A DNA stretch of 64,000 bases, from NCBI GenBank assembly GCA_023489335.1, contig JAMDCP010000017.1:54171-118170 (forward strand), in the 5' to 3' direction. The notes under the pieces are model-generated. The model saw only the letters and a list, made by a program, of their open reading frames with translations. It did not search any database and was not told the DNA's origin. Source of the DNA: Deltaproteobacteria bacterium (lineage in GTDB: Bacteria > SZUA-79 > Acidulodesulfobacterales > Acidulodesulfobacteraceae). This document shows, piece by piece, positions 43,337-52,800 of the stretch. Made by a program: the position numbers and the translations under genes. Positions within the stretch are counted from its first letter, which is position 1; every line of letters begins with the position of its first letter.

Positions 43337-44656
43337 TTATTTATAATTTGCGTATAAATCATAATCTTTGAATTTCAAGATATTAACGGGCACAAGACCG
43401 CCATGACCGTCAAGATGCTCGTCTTTTATGCCTTCAAGGTATAAATAGGTGCAGCCGTCGATATCGGGAGATTGAAAGTAGGTTCTTGCCTTGACGGTCC
43501 TGTTGCTAACCCTGTCAACGATAGCATTATAAGTCCTGCCGACATGCTTATGCAATATCTCCGGCAAAAGGTTTCTCTGGGTTTCCATTAATATTTTATA
43601 CCTTTCGTTTCTAATTCCTGCTTTGAGCTTTCCAGGGTATTTAAAAGAGGCCGCGCCCCTTTCGTCCGAATATTTAAAAACTCCCAGGTTATCAAATTTA
43701 ACATCTTTAATAAACCCTAAAAGTTCCTCGAAATCCTTATCCGTTTCGCCGGGAAAACCTGCTATAAGGGATGTCCTTAAGGCAACATCCCGAATATTAT
43801 TTTTTAATTTTTGAATTAATTCTATAATGTTCCCTTTCGTTTCCCCGCGCTTCATAAGTTTTAAAACATTGCCGCTTATGTGCTGGATAGGCATATCGAT
43901 GTACTTCAATATCTTTTCCTCGTTTTTCATAAGGCTTATTAAATCGGCATTAAATAATCTCTTTGACGGGTAAAGATACAAAAGCCTTATCCAATCTATG
44001 CCTTTAATCTTCACGAGTTCCTTTAAAAGTTTATATAAGCCGTTTTGGATATTTAAATCTAAACCGTAATAAGATGTATCCTGTGATATAATTATAAGTT
44101 CCTTAACCCCGGTTTGGGCTAAATATAAGGCTTCGCTTTTAATCTCTTCTATGGATTTGGATTTATAACTCCCCCTGATGGACGGAATAGTGCAGAAAGA
44201 ACAGGTTTTATCGCATCCCTCGGAAATTTTGACATATGCGGTTTTCTTTAAGTTAAAATGCTCCCTATTAAAGTTTTCGCAGGGCTTCAAATCTTGATTT
44301 GCTATAATGCCTAGTCCGCTGACTATTTTATCTTCGTCAAATGTGGGCAAAAACAGATCTACCTCGGGTAATTCGTCTTTTAAGCTTTTCAAATTGTTAT
44401 TGACCAAACAACCCGTAACGACGATATATTTCGGACGCCCCTCTTCCCTTTTTCGAATAACAACCTCCATAATGGCATCTATGGACTCTTTTCTTGCCGC
44501 CTCTATAAACCCGCAGGTATTAATCACGCAAACATCGCAATCATCCAAATTATATGTAAATTCAACGCCGGAGGTTTTGAGCCTCGTAAACATTACCTCG
44601 GAATCCACCTGATTTTTCGGACATCCTAAACTAATAAGATTAAAACTGAAAGGCAT
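43337..44656 (-). CDS. rimO: Ribosomal protein S12 methylthiotransferase
   Basis: Radical-SAM enzyme that methylthiolates aspartate 89 of S12. The N-terminal MTTase domain carries SLGCPKNQVDSE, INTCGFIEAARKES and VTGCLV, giving three cluster cysteines. The radical-SAM motif is CDKTCSFC in SEGCDKTCSFCTIPSIRG. A C-terminal TRAM domain follows. The FIEAARKESIDAI pattern favours RimO over MiaB/MtaB. Monocistronic, upstream of the hdr promoter. Confidence 0.93.
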   Translation of the reverse strand: MPFSFNLISLGCPKNQVDSEVMFTRLKTSGVEFTYNLDDCDVCVINTCGFIEAARKESIDAIMEVVIRKREEGRPKYIVVTGCLVNNNLKSLKDELPEVDLFLPTFDEDKIVSGLGIIANQDLKPCENFNREHFNLKKTAYVKISEGCDKTCSFCTIPSIRGSYKSKSIEEIKSEALYLAQTGVKELIIISQDTSYYGLDLNIQNGLYKLLKELVKIKGIDWIRLLYLYPSKRLFNADLISLMKNEEKILKYIDMPIQHISGNVLKLMKRGETKGNIIELIQKLKNNIRDVALRTSLIAGFPGETDKDFEELLGFIKDVKFDNLGVFKYSDERGAASFKYPGKLKAGIRNERYKILMETQRNLLPEILHKHVGRTYNAIVDRVSNRTVKARTYFQSPDIDGCTYLYLEGIKDEHLDGHGGLVPVNILKFKDYDLYANYK

Positions 44657-44723
44657 TTATTTTTTTAGATATTGACAAATGACTTTAAAGTCATTATAAT
44701 TGGTTTTTTGATGCTATCGAAAA

Positions 44724-44756
44724 TTTAACATAAGTGTAACAAAACTTTAATAATTG
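44724..44756 (+). promoter_or_regulatory. Candidate Pho-box-like 11-base direct repeats
   Basis: TTTAACATAAG, TGTAACAAAAC and TTTAATAATTG follow each other at an 11-base period between the divergent rimO and efflux genes. The middle unit matches the pstS Pho-box units; the outer ones are weak. It is about 190 bases from the efflux start. Confidence 0.35.
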
Positions 44757-44948
44757 TTTGCTATAATAAATTTATAAAAAAATTTCGTTTATAATATATT
44801 TATATTTTATTCACAATGTTGCTTTATAATTATAATTATCATAATTAAAAGATAAACGAAAATGAAGCGGCCTGCTATTTTTCAAATTATAATAATTATA
44901 ATATAATAATATAAAATGGCGGTTAAAGCTAACAAAAAATTATAAAAC

Positions 44949-46376
44949 ATGCCGAAAAAAAATAATCATTTAATATTTGTATTGTCCGCATATCTTTCCG
45001 CAGTTATAATTTTAGGACTGAATAATTATTCTTTTGCAAAATCCGACGCGGCGGCATTTAATATCACGGAATATAAAACAGCCGGATTGACTAACGAACC
45101 GGTTAAAGCGATAACCCTGAAAGACGCTTTGCGTCTTGCCCTTAGACATTATCCCGGAATAATGGCGTCTAAATACTCATATATATCGTCGATTTATACA
45201 AAAAATCAATCCCTTTACCTATATTATCCGCAAATTTCAGGAAGCGCGGGGTTTTCTAAAAATTCGTTTATGGATGTCAATAACACGGGCATAACCACCG
45301 TTAACGGGCAAACATACAAGGTTAGCGGACCAGGAATAAATTACTCTTTAAACAATTACTCCGGAAGCATTAACGCAACTTACATGTTATATTCTTTCGG
45401 CTCCCGTTATTACAATTACCTCAGCGCAAATTATAACATGAAGGGGGCTAAAGCCGGTTACAGTCTTACGATAAATAACGACCTATACAATGTAATCCTT
45501 AATTTCGCCACATATTTTGCAGACAAGGAATTAATGAAAGCCGACAAGGAAAATCTAAAAAACGACGAAATTCAATATAAAGCGGCGGAGGCGTTTTACA
45601 GGGTCGGAACGGGAAACCTCTTAGATGCCGAAACGGCAAAAGCTGCCATGGAAACGGCAAGGGCAACTTATATAAACTCGATATACCAGGTAAAAATTGC
45701 AAGACTGGCTCTGCTTAACTCGATAGGGCTTCCGCCGTCAAAACAATACCATTTTGTTAATACGCTTAAATTTAAGCCTTTTAATTTAGCGTTAGACGAA
45801 CTTATAAAAAAGGCATTAAAATTTAACCCCCAGCTCAAACAATCCTTATATGCGGTTAAATCCTCGGAATCCTCCGTGAGGGCCGCAACAAGCGGATATT
45901 TTCCTACTTTTAACGCAGGTTTCTCATATACGGGACAAAATTCTTCGTTTCCGCTAAACAGAAATTACTCCGCCGGCCTTTCCGTTTCGATACCGATATT
46001 TAACGGATTTTTAACCCAAAATAAAATCGAATATTCCAGGGCTGTATTGAACAGTAACATATGGAACAGGCGGCTTACCGAGGATAATCTTGTTTACGGC
46101 ATCTCCAGCGATTATTATGCTATTTTAAATCAATATTCAATGGTAAATGCGCTCAAATCATCGGCGGATGCCTCAAAACTGGCATACACGCTTGCGCTCA
46201 AAAGCTACGAAGTCGGGGTAGGCTCGATGGTTCAGCTTGTAACGGCAAACACCCGGTACATATCCGCCGTAACAAGTTACATAAACGCCAAACTTACCTA
46301 TTTTTACCAAAAGGCAAAGCTTTATTCCGACCTGGGCTTGATGTTGGAACATTATATAAAGCAAAAAAACATTTAA
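44949..46376 (+). CDS. TolC-family outer-membrane efflux protein
   Basis: A signal peptide (residues 1-30, ending LNNYSFAKS) is followed by two outer-membrane-efflux repeats: TLKDALRLALRHYPGI and, in the second half, LDELIKKALKFNPQLKQSL with GLSVSIPIFNGF. The length of 475 residues is typical of a trimeric alpha/beta barrel. First gene of a four-gene tripartite exporter operon, 26 bases ahead of the adaptor. Confidence 0.92.
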   Translation: MPKKNNHLIFVLSAYLSAVIILGLNNYSFAKSDAAAFNITEYKTAGLTNEPVKAITLKDALRLALRHYPGIMASKYSYISSIYTKNQSLYLYYPQISGSAGFSKNSFMDVNNTGITTVNGQTYKVSGPGINYSLNNYSGSINATYMLYSFGSRYYNYLSANYNMKGAKAGYSLTINNDLYNVILNFATYFADKELMKADKENLKNDEIQYKAAEAFYRVGTGNLLDAETAKAAMETARATYINSIYQVKIARLALLNSIGLPPSKQYHFVNTLKFKPFNLALDELIKKALKFNPQLKQSLYAVKSSESSVRAATSGYFPTFNAGFSYTGQNSSFPLNRNYSAGLSVSIPIFNGFLTQNKIEYSRAVLNSNIWNRRLTEDNLVYGISSDYYAILNQYSMVNALKSSADASKLAYTLALKSYEVGVGSMVQLVTANTRYISAVTSYINAKLTYFYQKAKLYSDLGLMLEHYIKQKNI

Positions 46377-46402
46377 TAAAGGGTATTCATAAAGGACTGA
46401 AA

Positions 46403-47593
46403 ATGTGGAAAAATAAAAAAATTATTTTAATAATTGCGGCCATTCTGGTTATAATATCCGCTATTTCTTATTTTATAATAAAATCAGGCTCGAAGGAACC
46501 TGTTTATGAGCTTTACACCGTCAAGCCCATGACGATACAAAAATATGTTACGACAACCGGAACCGCAAATCCAATCAATACGATAAGCGTTGGGGCCCAG
46601 GTATCCGGAATATTTTCGAAACTTTATGTCTGGTACAACTCCGTCGTAAAAAAGGGACAGCTTCTTGCTGAAATCGACCCCGCCCCTTTCCTGCAAAAAA
46701 TTGACCAGGATAAAGCCAATCTTGGATCTGCAAGAGCAAATGTCTTAAAACAAAAAGCCCTTCTGGCGTACGACAGGCTCACATACGCCAGGGATAAAAA
46801 ATTATGGGAAGAAAATCTCATAGCCCATGCAACGGAACAAAATGCGTACAGCGTATATCTCCAGGACAAAGCCCAGCTTAAATTCTTAGAAGATGCTGTT
46901 AATGCTTCTAAAGCGCAGCTTGGAATAGATGAAACCAATCTTTCATATACAAAGATATATGCCCCCGTGAACGGCGTTATAATAAATGTAAATGTCGTTG
47001 TCGGACAGACCGTCGCTTCGACCTTCCAAACGCCAAGCCTTTTCGTAATAGGAGAGGACCTCAAGGAAATGGAAATATATACTACGACAAACGAAGCGGA
47101 CCTTGGCGGCATAAAAAAGGGGGACAAGGCATCATTCACCGTATATGCCTACCCCGATAAGACATTTTGGGGATATGTCCATAATATAAGGATAAACCCG
47201 ACAACCGTTTCGGGAGTGGTAAGCTACAATGTTACGATATACTTTAAAAATACGGACGGGTTAATTCTTCCTGGAATGACCGCGATTCCAAAAATTTATG
47301 TTTCGGAAAAAAAGGATGTCCTCGGCGTGCCTAATTCTGCCTTAAGATTTATCCCGCCGAACGAGAACAAAGAAATTTTAGACAATTTATCCAAAAAAAT
47401 TAAAGTCGGCGAGGGTATCGTATGGGTATTGAAAAACAAAAAACCGGAGCCGGTAATAGTAAAGTTAGGCATAAACAATGATACCGACACCGAGATTATT
47501 TCTAAAGATATTAAAGCCGGAACGGAAGTAATAACAGGTTTAAAATTAAATTATCAAACTGCGGCGGCGCCGGGAAGAAGGGTCTTCTTTTAA
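46403..47593 (+). CDS. MacA-like periplasmic adaptor (RND/HlyD family)
   Basis: A 396-residue protein anchored by an N-terminal helix (about 6-26). VSGIFSKLYVWYNSVVKKGQLLAEIDPAPF is the lipoyl/beta-hairpin half, a coiled hairpin follows, and SYTKIYAPVNGVIINVNVVVGQTV is the returning half. It bridges the inner-membrane MacB-type transporter and the TolC-like channel encoded next to it. Confidence 0.9.
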   Translation: MWKNKKIILIIAAILVIISAISYFIIKSGSKEPVYELYTVKPMTIQKYVTTTGTANPINTISVGAQVSGIFSKLYVWYNSVVKKGQLLAEIDPAPFLQKIDQDKANLGSARANVLKQKALLAYDRLTYARDKKLWEENLIAHATEQNAYSVYLQDKAQLKFLEDAVNASKAQLGIDETNLSYTKIYAPVNGVIINVNVVVGQTVASTFQTPSLFVIGEDLKEMEIYTTTNEADLGGIKKGDKASFTVYAYPDKTFWGYVHNIRINPTTVSGVVSYNVTIYFKNTDGLILPGMTAIPKIYVSEKKDVLGVPNSALRFIPPNENKEILDNLSKKIKVGEGIVWVLKNKKPEPVIVKLGINNDTDTEIISKDIKAGTEVITGLKLNYQTAAAPGRRVFF

Positions 47594-47623
47594 TAAATAA
47601 CACACTATATTATATAATGTATA

Positions 47624-48391
47624 ATGAATGGTAAAGTAATAAAAGAACGGGTAAAAGACTACGAAGGCTATGCTATTCCGGATGGCAATACCCCGCTTAT
47701 AAAGCTCGAAGACATCGGGATGACATATAAGATAGGCGATGTCTCTTACGAAGTTTTAAGAAAGGTAAATTTGAGCGTGAATAAAGGTGAATTTTTGTCG
47801 ATAATGGGGGCATCGGGCTCGGGAAAATCCACTCTTATGAACATAATGGGATGCTTAGACAGACCCACCGCAGGAAGATATTTTCTCGAAGGCAGGGATG
47901 TTTCTAATTTAACTTCCGATGAACTTGCCGAAATAAGAAATAAAAAAATAGGATTTGTTTTTCAGGGTTTCAACCTTATTCAACGGCTTTCGATAGTTGA
48001 AAATGTAGAATTGCCCCTGTATTATTCGGGTATGCCTTCAAAAGAAGCGACGGAGATGGCAATGGATGCATTAAAGCTCGTTGACCTTTCGGATAAAGGA
48101 AACAAATTTCCCAACCAGATATCGGGAGGAGAACAGCAAAGGGTTGCCATAGCAAGGGCGATAGTAAATAACGCTCCTATTATTATGGCCGATGAACCCA
48201 CGGGCAACCTTGATTCCATAAGAGGAGCGGAGGTTATGAAATTTTTTAAAAAAATTAATGAAGAAAGAGGGGTTACTATTATTCTCGTATCGCACGATAA
48301 AAACATAGCTAATTACGGAAAGAGGCTTATAACGGTCAAAGATGGAATAATTACATCCTCCGCCATCATTGAAGCAAAAAGTATGATATAG
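47624..48391 (+). CDS. ABC transporter ATPase (MacB/LolD type)
   Basis: A 255-residue ATPase with Walker A GASGSGKSTLMN, Q-loop GFVFQGFNLI, signature SGGEQQRVAIARA and Walker B IIMADEPTGNLDS. It matches the LolD/MacB-N subfamily, here as a separate polypeptide. The extra 30 N-terminal residues are polar. Confidence 0.93.
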   Translation: MNGKVIKERVKDYEGYAIPDGNTPLIKLEDIGMTYKIGDVSYEVLRKVNLSVNKGEFLSIMGASGSGKSTLMNIMGCLDRPTAGRYFLEGRDVSNLTSDELAEIRNKKIGFVFQGFNLIQRLSIVENVELPLYYSGMPSKEATEMAMDALKLVDLSDKGNKFPNQISGGEQQRVAIARAIVNNAPIIMADEPTGNLDSIRGAEVMKFFKKINEERGVTIILVSHDKNIANYGKRLITVKDGIITSSAIIEAKSMI

Positions 48392-48412
48392 TGGATTTTG
48401 GAAGAAACTTAT

Positions 48413-49645
48413 ATGTCAAAACGGGTAAAATTTGCATTTTTTCTTGACCTGAAATCGGCTTACAAAACGCTCCTTAGAAATAAAGTAAGGTCTCTTCTGA
48501 CTATACTGGGAATAATTATAGGCGTGGGTTCGGTTATCGCAACCGTCAGCATAGGGCAGGGGGCGTCCGTTGCTATCCAGAGCTCTATAAATTCTATGGG
48601 TTCCAACCTGCTTATTATACTTCCCGGCTCGTCTTCCTTAGGCGGCATTCACACCGGCTTCGGAGTATTGCCGACGCTGACCTTAGGCGATGTCCACGCT
48701 ATAAGGAAACTCCCCGCCGTAAAAACCGATTCTGGAAATCTCGGCATGCCCCAGCAGGTTATATGGCGCGGCAATAACTGGTCAACATTGGTCATGGGCG
48801 CAAGCTCGACATATACTACAATTAGGGATTGGCCTGTTGCACAGGGAACATTTTTTAACCACGAACAGGTAGCGTCTGCGGCAAATGTTGCCGTTATAGG
48901 CAATACTGCGGCAACGGAGCTTTTTGGGCTTATAAATCCTATCGGGCATATAATACTCATACATAATGTCCCGTTCACGGTAATCGGCCTTTTATCGATT
49001 AAAGGCTTTAACGCATTCGGCCAGGACCAGGACGATATCGTAGTGATACCGATAACCACTATGCTGGAAAAAATCGCCGGAACGACATGGGTACATGCCA
49101 TAGCTGTATCTGCAAAATCTAATAAAGATACCGCAATAGCCCAGTCCGAAATTACGGCGCTTTTAAGGCAAAGACATCATATTCCGCTGCATAAGCCCGA
49201 CGACTTTTTTGTAAGAAATATTTCCGAAATTGCGCAGGCTGCAAATTCCAGCGCCAACACATTTACTATTCTTCTCGGAAGCATAGCCGCCGTTTCCCTG
49301 CTTGTAGGAGGAATCGGCATAATGAATATAATGCTTGTTTCCGTTACGGAAAGAACAAAAGAGATCGGTATTAGAATGGCGGTGGGCGCCAAAAAGGGAG
49401 ATATTCTCAAGCAGTTCCTCATCGAATCTTCGGTGCTGAGCCTTTTCGGGGGAATACTGGGCATAGGCTTAGGCTTCGGAATTTCAAGTGCGATAACCGC
49501 CTTTTCCCCTCTTAAAACAATCGTTACGACCGAACCTATAGTAATATCTTTAATCTTTTCCCTGTGCGTAGGAATATTTTTTGGTTTTTATCCCGCTTTT
49601 AAAGCCTCCCGTATGAACCCGGTCGAAGCGCTAAGATATGAATAA
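48413..49645 (+). CDS. MacB-like ABC transporter permease
   Basis: A 410-residue protein from MSKRVKFAFFLDLKSAYKTLL. One N-terminal membrane helix (LLTILGIIIGVGSVIATV) is followed by a large periplasmic domain and three C-terminal helices of the FtsX/MacB type (VGGIGIMNIMLVSVTERTKEIG is the conserved segment). The ATG at 48413 was chosen over a TTG five codons upstream. With the previous three genes it makes a MacAB-TolC-type exporter; the cargo (macrolide, peptide, siderophore or heme precursor) is unknown. Confidence 0.9.
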   Translation: MSKRVKFAFFLDLKSAYKTLLRNKVRSLLTILGIIIGVGSVIATVSIGQGASVAIQSSINSMGSNLLIILPGSSSLGGIHTGFGVLPTLTLGDVHAIRKLPAVKTDSGNLGMPQQVIWRGNNWSTLVMGASSTYTTIRDWPVAQGTFFNHEQVASAANVAVIGNTAATELFGLINPIGHIILIHNVPFTVIGLLSIKGFNAFGQDQDDIVVIPITTMLEKIAGTTWVHAIAVSAKSNKDTAIAQSEITALLRQRHHIPLHKPDDFFVRNISEIAQAANSSANTFTILLGSIAAVSLLVGGIGIMNIMLVSVTERTKEIGIRMAVGAKKGDILKQFLIESSVLSLFGGILGIGLGFGISSAITAFSPLKTIVTTEPIVISLIFSLCVGIFFGFYPAFKASRMNPVEALRYE

Positions 49646-49715
49646 ATAATAACTATTTTTTAAACGATTGTTATGGCATTTTATTGGCTGTTTTAAAACT
49701 CGTTCATTAAACTTT

Positions 49716-50036
49716 TCAGGACAGGCATTTTTCTATAACCTCGTCAAATGCGGAAATTTCCGGACTTATACCTTCATAAGGTACCGCGCCCGCCTCTTTT
49801 AGCGCATTAACAAAATCCTCGCCGGAAACATATATCGTATTTGACGGTTCGACGGTTTTCCCTTTGATTATAACGCAAGGGCCGCCTGGATCGCCTTTGT
49901 CTTTAAAATCCTCCGGGATTACCGAAATCTTGACATTTCTAAAGGTGGAAATAATGAGCCATACGATAGACGAATACATTTTACACCTGCCGTGCGGGGG
50001 GCATTTTGTAATAATTTTTACTTCAACGGGTTCCAT
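49716..50036 (-). CDS. Small protein with CPPHGRC motif, thioredoxin-like fold possible
   Basis: A 106-residue soluble protein with a strong AGGAGG ribosome site, so it is expressed. The N-terminal EVKIITKCPPHGRCKMYSSIVWLI places two cysteines at 12 and 18 at the end of a predicted first strand, where thioredoxin folds carry their active cysteines. VIIKGKTVEPSNTIYVSGEDFVNALKEAG resembles the cis-proline half of such a fold. No family was recognised. It faces the efflux operon and is divergent from cysE. Confidence 0.6.
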   Translation of the reverse strand: MEPVEVKIITKCPPHGRCKMYSSIVWLIISTFRNVKISVIPEDFKDKGDPGGPCVIIKGKTVEPSNTIYVSGEDFVNALKEAGAVPYEGISPEISAFDEVIEKCLS

Positions 50037-50215
50037 TTCGTCTCCTCCTTTTTATTTTGCCTTGCCCTTTCCTTGTTCTGCCTGCTATTTCAAATTAGTT
50101 AAATTTCTGTTATTATATTAATAATATATAAAATTATTTTTAGATTGCATTATAACATAAAATAAAAATTAAATAAAAAATTCCGGCTTTTGTTTCGCCA
50201 TTACAATATTATTCG

Positions 50216-50914
50216 ATGTTTAAAACATTAAAAGAAAACATAAACTCGGTTTACGAAAGAGACCCTGCGGCAAGAAGCACATTAGAGGTATTATTGTGTT
50301 ATCCCGGACTTCACGCCGTTTACTTTCATAAATTATCGCATTTTTTATGGGAACATAAATTGCGGCTTTTAGCCAGATTGGTATCCCAATTTGCAAGGTT
50401 TATAACAGGCATAGAAATCCACCCGGGCGCCAAGATCGGCAAAAGGTTTTTTATTGACCACGGAATGGGGGTCGTTATCGGCGAAACAGCCGAAATAGGG
50501 GATGATGTTACCATTTACCACGGGGTTACGCTTGGAGGAACAAGCTGGAAAAAGGAAAAAAGACACCCTACAATCGAAAATAATGTTATGATCGGGGTCG
50601 GGGCTAAAATATTAGGGCCCCTGACGGTTGGACATGACAGTAAAATCGGGGCCAATTCAGTGGTTGTAAACGAGGTTCCCCCTCATTCCACGGTTGTCGG
50701 AATACCGGCAAAATCCACGAAAAGAGACGAATCCGAGGTTCATGACCACATCGACCTTGAACACAACAGGTTATTTGACCCTGCTTTTTACGAGATTTCG
50801 CTTTTAAAGTCTAAAATATCGGAACTCGAAAAAAAGATTCAAGAAATCGAAACCGAAGGCCTTCGCAGTTCGAAGCGGCAAAGCGGCGTCCCCGGAAAAA
50901 ATTCGCCGCAATAA
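50216..50914 (+). CDS. cysE: Serine O-acetyltransferase
   Basis: Makes O-acetylserine for cysteine synthesis. The left-handed beta-helix hexapeptides ([37 protein letters not shown]) and the catalytic histidine of IDHGMG are present, with the N-terminal helical domain. It is 232 residues, with an extra coiled C-terminal tail of about 50 residues. It leads the cysE-iscR-iscS run, as if cysteine supply and desulfuration were linked. Confidence 0.93.
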   Translation: MFKTLKENINSVYERDPAARSTLEVLLCYPGLHAVYFHKLSHFLWEHKLRLLARLVSQFARFITGIEIHPGAKIGKRFFIDHGMGVVIGETAEIGDDVTIYHGVTLGGTSWKKEKRHPTIENNVMIGVGAKILGPLTVGHDSKIGANSVVVNEVPPHSTVVGIPAKSTKRDESEVHDHIDLEHNRLFDPAFYEISLLKSKISELEKKIQEIETEGLRSSKRQSGVPGKNSPQ

Positions 50915-50954
50915 ATTAAAATTATAAATACTTACAAAGAGGTGTTAAAATAAA

Positions 50955-51431
50955 ATGAGGCTTTCATCGAAGGGACAATATGCGGTTAGGGCTATAATCG
51001 ATTTGTCATATTACTCTAAAAATAATCTTATGCCTATCAGCTTAAAAGATATAGCCAAAAGAGAATCGATTTCTATCCACTATCTGGAGCAGATATTTTT
51101 TACATTAAAAAAGGCGGGCATCGTCAGAAGTTTAAGGGGTCCGAACGGCGGGTATGTGCTTAATAAGAAGCCATCGGAAATCCTGATAGGCGACATAATA
51201 GCTTCAGTAGAACCCATTGAAATCATTAGCTGCATAAGTAAAGCTAAAAATAAAAAGGAGTGCGAGAGGAAGTCCATTTGCCTTGCTTTCGATATGTGGA
51301 ATTCAATCTCTGCCAAAATAACCGGATTTTTAAATTCTATTACGCTCGAAGACGTCATAAATGAATATAAACAAAAATCGGCCAGGGAATTACTCGAAAA
51401 ACCGGCAAAGATTAATGCAAAAAATTGCTAA
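50955..51431 (+). CDS. iscR: Rrf2-family regulator, IscR-like
   Basis: A 158-residue winged-helix regulator. MRLSSKGQYAVRAIIDLSYY and LKDIAKRESISIHYLEQIFFTLKKAGIVRSLRGPNGGY form the DNA-binding half. Three cysteines (C93, C103, C109) in CISKAKNKKECERKSIC can bind an iron-sulfur cluster, though the first spacing is longer than in E. coli IscR. It probably controls iscS and neighbours. AGAGGTG precedes the ATG. Confidence 0.88.
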   Translation: MRLSSKGQYAVRAIIDLSYYSKNNLMPISLKDIAKRESISIHYLEQIFFTLKKAGIVRSLRGPNGGYVLNKKPSEILIGDIIASVEPIEIISCISKAKNKKECERKSICLAFDMWNSISAKITGFLNSITLEDVINEYKQKSARELLEKPAKINAKNC

Positions 51432-51509
51432 ATACCGCCTGAATATTTTAACAGATAAAGAGCTAATTTATTTAAAATTTTATTACTTATTATATTAATT
51501 AATTAATAG

Positions 51510-52679
51510 ATGCCGAGAATTTATTTGGATTATAATGCCACAACGCCGTTAGACCCGGTAGTTTTGGAAGAGGTGGTTAATACATTAAAAAACTTTCAGG
51601 GAAACCCTTCAAGCGTGTATGAGGAAGGGAGGGCTGCAAGGATTTTAATAGAAGATTCAAGGGATTTCGTTAAATCTTTTTTGGATGCCGGCGGCGGAGG
51701 TGAAATAGTTTTTACCTCATCAGGTTCGGAATCGATTAATCTTGCAATCATCGGGGCGGTTTATGCGTATAAAAGGCTTAATAAAAATAAACCTCCCCAT
51801 ATAATTACATCCCAGGTGGAGCATCATGCGGTGCTTAATACATTTAAATTTTTGGAAACCCAGGGGGTCGAGACAAGCTACATCGGTATTAACGAATTTG
51901 GCGAACTGAGCATGGATGACCTCCTGCAAAGTATCAAAGAGAACACTATTTTGGTTTCCGTTATGGGAGCAAATAATGAAACCGGTACTATATTCCCTTT
52001 AAGGCAGATACTCAAAGCGGTAAAAAATGTAAAAGATAGTATCTTATTTCACAGCGACCTGGTTCAAATTATCGGAAAAAGCGGCTTTAGCCTGAAAGAT
52101 ATTCCTCTCGATTTATGCAGTTTTTCGGGACACAAATTTTATGCGCTCAAAGGGTGCGGAGCATTGTACATAAAAAAGGGAGTAAAAATAGACCCGATAA
52201 TATACGGCGGACATCAAGAAAGAGGGTTAAGAGCCGGGACGGAAAACACGGCGGGAATCGTTTCTATTGCGAAAGGGCTTGGCGTTTTTAGAAACAACAT
52301 GGATGATGAGTTAAAAAGGATAAGCAATTTCGGAGGCGTTTTCTTAGACAAACTTTTTTCGGCTATAGAAGGAATTAAGTTAAACGGCCATCCGGTTAAC
52401 AGGCTCAAAAATACCGTAAATGTCTCTTTTGACGGCGTCAAAGCAGAGTCTTTATTGTTTAACCTTGACCTTTATGGAATAAGCGCATCGGCAGGTTCTG
52501 CCTGTAATGCGGGGGCTATTTCTTTGTCCCATGTTTTAAAAGCGCACGGCTATGACATAAAAAGGATAGAATCGGCCATTAGATTTAGCATCGGAAGATT
52601 TACGACTATGGATGACATAGATTATGCGATAAGCGCAATAAAAAAGGGGGTATTAAAGCTAAGGACGAATCCCGCATAA
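51510..52679 (+). CDS. iscS: Cysteine desulfurase (IscS/NifS)
   Basis: PLP enzyme moving sulfur from cysteine to Fe-S assembly and tRNA thiolation. The PLP lysine lies in SFSGHKFYALKGCGALYI, the catalytic cysteine in SAGSACNAGA, and IYLDYNATTPLDP is at the N-terminus. 389 residues. No iscU follows directly; mnmA is next. Confidence 0.94.
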   Translation: MPRIYLDYNATTPLDPVVLEEVVNTLKNFQGNPSSVYEEGRAARILIEDSRDFVKSFLDAGGGGEIVFTSSGSESINLAIIGAVYAYKRLNKNKPPHIITSQVEHHAVLNTFKFLETQGVETSYIGINEFGELSMDDLLQSIKENTILVSVMGANNETGTIFPLRQILKAVKNVKDSILFHSDLVQIIGKSGFSLKDIPLDLCSFSGHKFYALKGCGALYIKKGVKIDPIIYGGHQERGLRAGTENTAGIVSIAKGLGVFRNNMDDELKRISNFGGVFLDKLFSAIEGIKLNGHPVNRLKNTVNVSFDGVKAESLLFNLDLYGISASAGSACNAGAISLSHVLKAHGYDIKRIESAIRFSIGRFTTMDDIDYAISAIKKGVLKLRTNPA

Positions 52680-52732
52680 AAAAACTATTAAGTTTAAAGG
52701 CGGTTAATTACATAGATTAACGCTTCGCTCTC

Positions 52733-52787
52733 GTGCCTTAGGGCACTCGTGAAGTTTCCTTGAAACTTTCCCGCTTGCGCGGGAATG
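52733..52787. repeat. Three tandem hairpins immediately before mnmA
   Basis: GTGCC-TTAG-GGCAC (52733-52746), AAGTTTC-CTT-GAAACTT (52752-52768) and CCCGC-TTGC-GCGGG (52770-52783), then AATGAC. The last hairpin shares its loop and tail with that at 18400. They end 14 bases from the mnmA ATG, which has no Shine-Dalgarno, so they may affect its translation. Confidence 0.65.
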
Positions 52788-52800
52788 ACGGACTAATAAA

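Noticed and set aside
44833..44856. Fur-box-like ATAATTATAATTATCATAAT upstream of the efflux operon
   Set aside because: The region is almost pure A/T, so a partial match to a Fur consensus is expected by chance.
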